A stretch of 64,000 nt of DNA from Verrucomicrobiota bacterium (GTDB lineage: Bacteria; Verrucomicrobiota; Verrucomicrobiia; Limisphaerales; JADJPG01). Numbering within the stretch: position 1 is the first letter of the stretch; the number at the start of each line of letters is the position of its first letter. The stretch is taken from contig JADJPG010000004.1 of assembly GCA_016713365.1 (NCBI GenBank), forward strand, positions 168,565 through 232,564. The letters run 5' to 3'. The notes beneath the pieces were generated by a model. The model was not told the DNA's origin, did not search any database, and saw only the letters and a program-made list of their open reading frames with translations. This document shows, piece after piece, positions 44,130 through 54,493 of this stretch. The translations under genes and the position numbers were made by a program.

Positions 44130-45632
44130 TCACGCGGCGGCTCCTGCGAGTGCGCCGGGCGTTTTGGTCTCCAAGGAAGTGTCCGACTCCGTGAGCGGCG
44201 CGTCTGCGAGCACCCAGGTATCCTTGCTGCCGCCGCCCTGGGAAGAGTTCACGACGAGCGAACCTTTCTTGAGCGCGACGCGGGTGAGGCCGCCGGGCAT
44301 CACGAAGATTTCCTTCCCGTAGAGAATGTAGGGGCGCAAGTCCACGTGACGGCCTTCGAAATGGCTGTCCACGAGCGTCGGCACACGGGAAAGCGCGAGC
44401 GTCGGTTGCGCGATGTAATTGCGCGGATTCTCCTGCACCTTCTTGGCGAACTCGGCCTGTTGCTCTTTGGTGGAGTGCGGTCCGACGAGCATGCCGTAAC
44501 CACCGGATTCGTTCGCGGCTTTCACGACGAGCTTGCCGATGTTTTCGACCACGTACTTCAGGTCCTTTTCCTCCGAGCAGATGTAGGTGGGCACGTTGGG
44601 CAGGATGATGTCCTCGCCGAGGTAGTATTTCACGATGCGCGGGACGTAGGCGTAAACTACTTTGTCGTCAGCGACTCCTCCGCCGGGCGCATTCGCGAGA
44701 GCTACATTGCCCCTCTTGTAAACCTCCATCAGGCCAGGTACACCCAGCATGGAGTCGGGGCGGAAACATTCAGGATCCAGAAAGTCATCATCGAGCCGGC
44801 GATAGATCACGTCCACGCGCTCGAAGCCTTTCGTCGTGCGCATGCAGACGTAGCCGTCGTCCACCACGAGGTCTCGGCCTTCGACGAGTTCGATGCCCAT
44901 CTGCTGGGCGAGGAACGAATGCTCAAAGTACGCGGAGTTGTAGATGCCGGGCGTCAGCAAAACGCAGCGCGGTCCTGTGACGCTGTCTGGCGCGAGGAAC
45001 TCCAGCATGTCGCGAAGCTTGCTCGGGTAGTTTGCCACCGGACGGATCTTCGACTGCGCGAAGACCTGTGGGAACATGCTCTTCATCACCGCGCGATTCT
45101 CGAGCACGTAGGAAACGCCGGACGGACAGCGCAGGTTGTCGTCGAGCACGTAGATGTTGCCATCGCGGTGGCGGACGAGATCGGTGCCGGTCACGTGACA
45201 CCAGATGCCGCGCGGCGGATTGAAGCCCATGCACTGCTTCCGAAAGGCTTTCGACGAGAGAATGATGTCCGCCGGAATCACGCCATCCTTGAGGATCTTC
45301 TGGTCGTGGTAGAGATCGTTGATGAAGAGGTTCAGCGCGGTGATGCGTTGCTTGAGGCCCTTCTCGATGCGGCTCCACTCGGCGGCGGGGACGATGCGCG
45401 GCACGAGGTCGAACGGGAAAATTTTCTCGGTGCCGGCGCGTTCGCCATAGACGTTGAACGTGATGCCCATCTGGAGCAAGGCGCGCTCGGCGGCCTTCTG
45501 GCGGTTGAGCAATTCGCCGTCTGGCAGGCACTCGATGTTGCGGATGAGCGTCTTGGCCGAGGACCGCGGGCGACCGTCTTCGCCGAAGAGTTCATCAAAG
45601 AACCCATCCACATGGTAATCGAGAAAGCGCAT
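44130..45632 (-). CDS. Circularly permuted type 2 ATP-grasp protein
   Basis: 500 residues. It starts MRFLDYHVDGFFDELFGEDG and has the same landmarks as the fused paralogue at 35403-37904: DDNLRCPSGVSYVLENR, CVLLTPGIYNSAYFEHSFLA, VEGRDLVVDDGYV, and a C-terminal NESGGYGMLVGP. It is the first gene of the six-gene minus-strand run. A ligase forming an amide bond with ATP is predicted from the fold; no substrate can be named. The 339 bp upstream are gene-free and should contain the promoter. Confidence 0.92.
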   Translation of the reverse strand: MRFLDYHVDGFFDELFGEDGRPRSSAKTLIRNIECLPDGELLNRQKAAERALLQMGITFNVYGERAGTEKIFPFDLVPRIVPAAEWSRIEKGLKQRITALNLFINDLYHDQKILKDGVIPADIILSSKAFRKQCMGFNPPRGIWCHVTGTDLVRHRDGNIYVLDDNLRCPSGVSYVLENRAVMKSMFPQVFAQSKIRPVANYPSKLRDMLEFLAPDSVTGPRCVLLTPGIYNSAYFEHSFLAQQMGIELVEGRDLVVDDGYVCMRTTKGFERVDVIYRRLDDDFLDPECFRPDSMLGVPGLMEVYKRGNVALANAPGGGVADDKVVYAYVPRIVKYYLGEDIILPNVPTYICSEEKDLKYVVENIGKLVVKAANESGGYGMLVGPHSTKEQQAEFAKKVQENPRNYIAQPTLALSRVPTLVDSHFEGRHVDLRPYILYGKEIFVMPGGLTRVALKKGSLVVNSSQGGGSKDTWVLADAPLTESDTSLETKTPGALAGAAA

Positions 45633-45970
45633 AGTCAGTTCACAGTTCGTGGTTCTCCCGAGGTGACCGATGAGGCCGGCTCAGGAACGATTTCCATTTA
45701 GCACTGGCAGTGCCATGAGCGATTTGGCGCTTGGGAATGAACCGGTCGCAACCCGTTTCATGTCCGTAAAAAGCCTGATATTGCTGGCTTTCCGAGGGGT
45801 GGACCGGTTGGGGCTGGGCTGTGACTTCATTTGGAACCCGGTTAACGACCGCGACTTCAGGTGGCTGAGCTTGTTGAGATTTTGGCGGGCTGGCCAAAAC
45901 AGAGCAGCGCCCTTGGAGTCGCGATGACCGGGTCAGGGCAGGGGAATGGATCAGGGGAAATGAGTGAAGG
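45633..45970. other. Gene-free spacer between obgE and the ATP-grasp cluster
   Basis: 338 bp. Only short frames without family resemblance occur. A promoter for the downstream minus-strand cluster is expected here, but no strong -35/-10 pair was found by eye. No terminator for obgE was recognised. Confidence 0.55.
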
Positions 45971-47170
45971 CTACTTGCCCGAGACTTCCTCGACGGCTTC
46001 GCGGATGAGCGTCCTGAACTTGTCCATGCCCTCGTCAAAAGCGGCTGAGATAGGCAGCACGGTGATCTTCTTCACCTTCTTCTTGAAAGCTTTCAAGTTC
46101 GCTTCAGCAGCCGGCTCGTCCATCTTGTTCGCCACGACGTAGCGAGGCACGTCCATGAGCGCAGGATCGTAGAGCTCCAGCTCCTTCAGCAACTGCTTGT
46201 AGTCGTCCCAAGGTTCGCGGTTGTCGGTCCCGGCCATGTCGAGCAGTACCACGAGAACCTTGCACCGGCGCAAGTGGCGCAGGAAGGCGTGACCGAGGCC
46301 GACGTTGTTGTGGGCGCCTTCGATCAATCCGGGCACGTCGCAAACCGTGAGGCGTTTCCAGTCGGGAAACTCCACGATTCCGACTTGCGGCGTAAGCGTG
46401 GTGAAAGGGTAGGGGGCGATCTTCGGACGCGCCTTTGAAATGGCGGTGAGCAGCGTGGACTTGCCGGCGTTCGGATAACCGATGATGCCGACATCCGCCA
46501 TGATGCGCATTTCGAGGCGGTAATCGCCTTCATCGCCGGGTTCGCCAGGCTGGGCAAAGCGCGGGGTTTGGCGGGCGGCAGTGGCGAAGTTGCGGTTGCC
46601 GAGTCCGCCTCGGCCGCCTTTGCAGAGGACGAATTGCTGACCGTGTTCCGTCAGGTCGGCGACGAGTTCGCCTTTCTCCGGATCCTTCTCCGCGTCGTCA
46701 GTCGTGTCGTCGTCTTCCTTGGAAAGGTCAATTTCAACCGCCCGTGCGCTGCCGGAATGGCGGATGAGCGGGCGTTTGCCCGTCGAGAGCATCAAAGGCT
46801 TCTCGTCCTTCTCGTCGCTTTCGTCTTCGTCCAGCTCCGCCTCTTCCTCCGGTTCCGGTTCGGGGGCTTTGGAAGGAAGTTTCCAGACCAGCGTCCCGCA
46901 CGGAACCTTCACGATCAAATCCTTGCCGGCGATGCCGTCCATGCCCTTGCCCATGCCGCCCTGTCCGGCTTCAGCGATGAGGCGCGGCTGGTAGAACTGA
47001 TTGAGCAGGTTGTTCAGGTCGTGGTCCGCCTGGAGAATGACGCTGCCGCCGCGACCGCCGTTGCCGCCGCTGGGACCGCCCTTGGGACGATAGGCTTCAC
47101 GCAGGAACGCCACGCAACCTTTGCCGCCGTGACCGGCTTTGGCGTAAACTTTGATTTCGTCGATGAACAT
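45971..47170 (-). CDS. obgE: GTPase Obg with an acidic insertion
   Basis: 399 residues. It is a ribosome-associated GTPase needed for 50S assembly. The Obg fold starts FIDEIKVYAKAGHGGKGCVAF and includes the Gly-rich GGPSGGNGGRGG. The G domain has G1 GYPNAGKST, G3 DVPGLIEGA and G4 NKMDE. Between GTLVW and GELVADLTEHG, normally adjacent in the Obg fold, there are about 68 extra residues (99-166) rich in Glu and Asp (EPEPEEEAELDEDESDEKDE). It lies downstream of rplU-rpmA but behind a terminator, so it is probably expressed separately. Confidence 0.95.
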   Translation of the reverse strand: MFIDEIKVYAKAGHGGKGCVAFLREAYRPKGGPSGGNGGRGGSVILQADHDLNNLLNQFYQPRLIAEAGQGGMGKGMDGIAGKDLIVKVPCGTLVWKLPSKAPEPEPEEEAELDEDESDEKDEKPLMLSTGKRPLIRHSGSARAVEIDLSKEDDDTTDDAEKDPEKGELVADLTEHGQQFVLCKGGRGGLGNRNFATAARQTPRFAQPGEPGDEGDYRLEMRIMADVGIIGYPNAGKSTLLTAISKARPKIAPYPFTTLTPQVGIVEFPDWKRLTVCDVPGLIEGAHNNVGLGHAFLRHLRRCKVLVVLLDMAGTDNREPWDDYKQLLKELELYDPALMDVPRYVVANKMDEPAAEANLKAFKKKVKKITVLPISAAFDEGMDKFRTLIREAVEEVSGK

Positions 47171-47251
47171 GCGGGTTAAACGTGAAGGATGAAGTAGAAC
47201 AGTTCCGGGAGCTTGGCAAGAGGCGGCGTGAGCCGGGGGCCCCGGAGAAAC

Positions 47252-47280
47252 AAAAAAGGCGAGGCCAGTGACCTCGCCTT
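47252..47280 (-). terminator. Rho-independent terminator after rpmA
   Basis: AAGGCGAGG (47256-47264) pairs with CCTCGCCTT (47272-47280) around a 7-nt loop. On the minus strand the stem is followed by a T run (complement of 47252-47257). It ends the rplU-rpmA transcript 20 bp after the rpmA stop. Confidence 0.87.
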
Positions 47281-47300
47281 CGAGATTGTTTCGGTGAGGC

Positions 47301-47564
47301 TTAGTTCTTCGCGGCTTCGGTGGCCGGGAGGATGTTGACGCGGCGGCTGGCCTTGTCGAAAGCGACCTTGCCGTCCACGAGGGCGAACAGGGTCCAATCG
47401 CGACCGGTGCCGACGTTCAAACCGGCGACAAACTTCGAACCGCGCTGGCGGACGATGATGCTGCCGGCGCTGACGGTCTCGCCGCCATAGCATTTCACGC
47501 CGAGGCGCTTGCTGACGCTGTCGCGGCCGTTACGGACGCTGCCTTGACCTTTTTTATGTGCCAT
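47301..47564 (-). CDS. rpmA: 50S ribosomal protein L27
   Basis: 87 residues, standard length, starting MAHKKGQGSVRNGRDSVSKR and containing LGVKCYGGETVSAGSIIVRQRG. The N-terminus reaches the peptidyl-transferase centre in known ribosomes. It starts directly at MAHKKG, with no cleavable leader of the Firmicutes type. It lies 3 bp downstream of rplU in the standard order and is followed by a terminator. Confidence 0.98.
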   Translation of the reverse strand: MAHKKGQGSVRNGRDSVSKRLGVKCYGGETVSAGSIIVRQRGSKFVAGLNVGTGRDWTLFALVDGKVAFDKASRRVNILPATEAAKN

Positions 47565-47567
47565 AAC

Positions 47568-47879
47568 TTATCCTTTGATATCGGTAATCTTGACGCGCGT
47601 GAGCTCCTGACGGTGACCGACCGTCCGATGGTAGCCCTTGCGGCGTTTCATCTTAAAAGCGATTTTCTTTTCACCGCGCAGGTGTTCTGTGACATCGGCC
47701 ACCACTTTGGCGCTGGCCACGGTGGGCGTGCCCACGGAGACCTTGCCGTCGTTGGCGACGAGCAAAACACGATCAAAAGTGAAGGGCTTGCCAGCCTCGG
47801 TTTCGAGACGCTCGACCTCGAGCGTGTCGCCGGGGGCTACGCGATACTGTTTTCCACCAGTTTCAATGACGGCATACAT
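47568..47879 (-). CDS. rplU: 50S ribosomal protein L21
   Basis: 103 residues from the ATG at 47879 (MYAVIETGGKQYRVAPGDTL); the open frame extends upstream without homology. The C-terminal RRKGYHRTVGHRQELTRVKI is the conserved L21 RNA-binding end. It is the first gene of rplU-rpmA, divergent from mfd with 143 bp between starts. Confidence 0.98.
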   Translation of the reverse strand: MYAVIETGGKQYRVAPGDTLEVERLETEAGKPFTFDRVLLVANDGKVSVGTPTVASAKVVADVTEHLRGEKKIAFKMKRRKGYHRTVGHRQELTRVKITDIKG

Positions 47880-47930
47880 AGTCGTTTCCCAAAAGGGAGG
47901 GAGATACCACCAAAAACACCGGGGGGTGTC
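47880..47930 (-). promoter_or_regulatory. rplU leader with two small hairpins
   Basis: On the minus strand ACACC (47929-47925) and GGTGT (47920-47916) form a short GC-rich stem followed by TTTTT. Closer to the gene, TCCC-TTTT-GGGA (47898-47887) places the probable ribosome site GGGA, 7 nt before the ATG, in a stem. Both are short. Attenuation or masking of the ribosome site is only a suggestion. Confidence 0.3.
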
Positions 47931-48022
47931 AATCATCCATTTCCCGTTTTTTCGATCCACTGCAAAATCCCCGGCAATCCGCCGGTATTCGTTCCACTGA
48001 CGGCGTGCCTTGACGTTCCGCG

Positions 48023-51721
<3,699 letters not shown>

Positions 51722-51781
51722 CCTCGGGGCGGCTGAACGTCGGCCAGATCTGCCAGCGTTCAGTGACTTCTTGGTTCTCCG

Positions 51782-52387
51782 TTAGTCCCATAGCGCCTCG
51801 AGAACGCGTGTTTTTGAATCGAGCGTGGGAAAGAATCGTTTGCGAGCTGAGGTTGGGAGGATCTTCGTTCCGTCTGCTCCCAATTGGAGAAGCTCGTGCC
51901 TTTCTTCATCCGTAAAGTGGACGGACAATAGGAACACTTTGTCGCACAGGTGTGGTTCATCCGGAGACGGAACGATGAAAACACTTTCGGCGCCATTACG
52001 TTTAACGAATGCCGAAAGCCAGTCTCGAATCGCGCCCTCCAAATGTTGATGATTCGGTGCGAATATGGCGTTCTCCCTCTCTTTAAACTGATCGAAACTG
52101 ATCACCTTAAGCTGTGGGGCGGCCAATGCTTCCTGACTCTTTCGAAGCCGTCTGTAATCGAGAATCGTCCAGCCTACGTAAAGCGCGAATCCTGCGACGA
52201 TGGCAATTTTAACTGAAGCGCCGGCGCCGAGATTCCAACCTGCCACCCGTTTTGCAGCAAACACACCAGCCGACGAGGCTCCTAGGCATACGAGAAGCAT
52301 TCCGACGTCCTTAAGCCAAAACTTCCATGCGAGCCTTTGCTGGGGAGTCATTTGAGTCGCGGTTTCTCTATCGTGAGGATACCTCAC
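51782..52387 (-). CDS. Unknown two-helix membrane protein
   Basis: 201 residues from a GTG three bases after the ptsI stop (ATG at 52351 is the alternative start). Two membrane helices (about 27-45, VGMLLVCLGASSAGVFAA; about 61-79, VKIAIVAGFALYVGWTI) precede a soluble C-terminal part (about 85-201) with FVKRNGAESVFIVPSPDEP and FFPTLDSKTRVLEALWD. No family was recognised. GTGAGG-TAT-CCTCAC is a perfect small palindrome at its very start. Close spacing suggests it is co-transcribed with ptsI. Confidence 0.65.
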   Translation of the reverse strand: MRYPHDRETATQMTPQQRLAWKFWLKDVGMLLVCLGASSAGVFAAKRVAGWNLGAGASVKIAIVAGFALYVGWTILDYRRLRKSQEALAAPQLKVISFDQFKERENAIFAPNHQHLEGAIRDWLSAFVKRNGAESVFIVPSPDEPHLCDKVFLLSVHFTDEERHELLQLGADGTKILPTSARKRFFPTLDSKTRVLEALWD

Positions 52388-52390
52388 TGA

Positions 52391-54175
52391 TTACGGCGCC
52401 AGATTTTCGAAAAGGCTCGGGGCGACTTGGGCGGTGAGTTTCTTGCAGCGGGCGAGGATTTCCCCGGCGGATTCGCAGTTGAGCGCGAAGTCGGCGAGCT
52501 CGCGGGCTTCGGTCATCTTTAGGCGGCGGATCAGATACTTGATCTGCGGGACGGCACCGGGCGCGGCGCTGAGTTCCGTGACGCCGAGACCGAGCAAGAG
52601 CGGGGTGAGCACGGGGTCGCCGGCCATTTCACCGCAAACACCAGTCCACACGCCGTGCTTCGCGCCGGCGTCGGCGGTCATCTTGATGAGCCGGATGATG
52701 GCCGGATGCGTAGGCTCATAGAGATGCGCGATGCGTTCGTTGAGGCGATCGACGGCGAGCGAGTATTGGATGAGATCGTTGGTGCCGACGCTGAAGAATT
52801 TCACGCGTCGGGCCAGCGAGTCCGCGGCAATGGCAGCGGACGGAATTTCAATCATTGCGCCGACTTCGAGGTTTTCGTCGAACGGGACGCCTTCCTTGCG
52901 CAGTTCGCCCTTGAACTCTTCCAGAAGGGCATTGGCTTGGTTGAGTTCATCAAGGCCCGAAATCATCGGATACATCATCTTGATGTTGCCGACGACGCTG
53001 GCGCGGAGGATGGCGCGGAGCTGGACGCGGAAGATTTCGCGCTCCTGGAGGCAGAACCGGATGGCGCGCCACCCGAGGAAGGGGTTCATCTCCTGCGGCA
53101 CGTTGAGGTGCGAGAGAAACTTGTCACCGCCGAGGTCGAGCGTGCGGATGATCACGGGGCTGGGCTTCAGCGCGTCCGCGACCTGGAAGTAGGCCTGGAA
53201 TTGCTCTTCTTCGTTGGGGAGGACTTCGCGGTTGATGTAGAGGTATTCGGTCCGGAACAGCCCGACGCCTTCCGCGCCGCTGGCGAGCACGGCTTCTGTG
53301 TCAGACGCCTGCTCAACGTTCGCGGAGAGGATGACCGGAATGCCGTCGAGGGTGACGGTGGGCTTGTCGATCGTGTCGCGAAGTTTTTCCTCGAGGGAAA
53401 CCCGTTTCTTAACGAGCTGGCCGTATTCGAAGAGCGTCTGATCGGTGGGATTGACGACGATCTGGCCGTTGAATCCGTCGAGCAGCACGTAGGTGCCGGA
53501 GGGGATTTCATGCGATGCGTGGTGCAGTCCCACGACTGCCGGGATGCGCATGGAGCGCGCCATGATGGCGGTGTGCGACGTGCGGCTGCCGATGTCGGTC
53601 GCGAAGCCGAGCACCATCTTCTTGTCCATCTGCGCGGTCTGGGACGGCGTCAGATCGTAGCTGATGATGATGCAGGGTTCCGTGAGGTTGCGAAGGTCGA
53701 GATTGGTTTCGCGGCCGACGAGGTTGTCGAGCATGCGCCCGGCGACATCCCGCATGTCGGTGGCGCGTTCGCGGAGGTAATCGTCCCCGATGGAGCTGAG
53801 CGTCTTGATGTATTTCTCGACGACCTGCTGGAAGGCGTAGCCGGCGCCGACCTTCTGCTCGCGGATGAGCCGGTTGACTTCGTCGATGAGCGTGGGGTCT
53901 TCGAGCACGAGGAGATGCGCGTCGAAAATGGCGGCGTCGTTGGCGCCCAGACCTTCGGAGAGCTGGCGCTGCACTTCGAGCACCTGATGGCGGGTGTCAA
54001 CGAGGGCCTGCTCGAAGCGTTTGAGCTCCACCGGGATTTCTTCCTCGAGAATTTCCGTCCGCGGCAGGACGTCGCCATTGGGCTTGCCGAGTACAAGGAT
54101 TTTCCCCCGACAGACTCCCGGCGATACCGGGATGCCACGGAAAATCCTTTCTCCCGCTCGCACTGGCTCTGGCAT
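52391..54175 (-). CDS. ptsI: PTS enzyme I (PEP-protein phosphotransferase)
   Basis: 594 residues. It transfers phosphate from PEP to HPr. Motifs: N-terminal IFRGIPVSPGVCRGKI; active His H201 in GSRTSHTAIMAR; VGLFRTEYLYI; TLDLGGDKFL; VGTNDLIQYSLAVDR; and catalytic C514 in GVCGEMAGD. Domain order and length are standard. No HPr or sugar permease gene is in this window, so whether it serves sugar transport or a regulatory PTS cannot be told. It is divergent from the nuclease gene. Confidence 0.95.
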   Translation of the reverse strand: MPEPVRAGERIFRGIPVSPGVCRGKILVLGKPNGDVLPRTEILEEEIPVELKRFEQALVDTRHQVLEVQRQLSEGLGANDAAIFDAHLLVLEDPTLIDEVNRLIREQKVGAGYAFQQVVEKYIKTLSSIGDDYLRERATDMRDVAGRMLDNLVGRETNLDLRNLTEPCIIISYDLTPSQTAQMDKKMVLGFATDIGSRTSHTAIMARSMRIPAVVGLHHASHEIPSGTYVLLDGFNGQIVVNPTDQTLFEYGQLVKKRVSLEEKLRDTIDKPTVTLDGIPVILSANVEQASDTEAVLASGAEGVGLFRTEYLYINREVLPNEEEQFQAYFQVADALKPSPVIIRTLDLGGDKFLSHLNVPQEMNPFLGWRAIRFCLQEREIFRVQLRAILRASVVGNIKMMYPMISGLDELNQANALLEEFKGELRKEGVPFDENLEVGAMIEIPSAAIAADSLARRVKFFSVGTNDLIQYSLAVDRLNERIAHLYEPTHPAIIRLIKMTADAGAKHGVWTGVCGEMAGDPVLTPLLLGLGVTELSAAPGAVPQIKYLIRRLKMTEARELADFALNCESAGEILARCKKLTAQVAPSLFENLAP

Positions 54176-54357
54176 GGCCGATGAATATCCGGGAATGCAA
54201 TGGAAGAAAAGTAAGAAAGCGGCAACCTGCGAATTATTCTGCGTTCATGTGCCGACGGCGCGGCCGGTCTGTGGTATCGTCGCGCGCATTCGATGACCTT
54301 TGCCGAAGCGAAACCAATGTTGAAAACCTGTTGCCCGGGCTGGCGCTGGCGGCAACG

Positions 54358-54460
54358 GGTGGGGCGCGTTGCTCCTCGCGCGCCGGGACCATGCGGAGGA
54401 CGAAGGGAGCTCTGTCGACCGACTACCGCTTGCGGCGCGCGCGGAGCGACGCGCCCTACC
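54358..54460. repeat. MITE-like palindromic repeat
   Basis: The ends are inverted copies: GGTGGGGCGCGTTGCTCC at 54358 and, from the other strand at 54460, GGTAGGGCGCGTCGCTCC. About 25 of 28 positions agree. The 47-base centre includes GAGGACGAAGGGAGCTCTGTC. It is about 103 bp long and lies in the 315 bp gap between ptsI and the nuclease gene. It has the look of a dispersed non-coding mobile repeat. Confidence 0.7.
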
Positions 54461-54478
54461 AAGAACGACTCTGGATAC

Positions 54479-54493
54479 AGGAGGTCGAGTTTG
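54479..54493 (+). promoter_or_regulatory. Strong ribosome site setting a TTG start
   Basis: AGGAGG (54479-54484) lies 6 nt before TTG at 54491. This fixes the nuclease start downstream of the palindromic repeat. The open frame continues upstream through the repeat, but that part encodes Arg/Pro-rich repeat translation and no signal peptide. Confidence 0.75.

Noticed and set aside
54293..54490. N-terminal extension of the nuclease frame
   Set aside because: It is translation through the palindromic repeat; AGGAGG and a signal peptide support the TTG at 54491.
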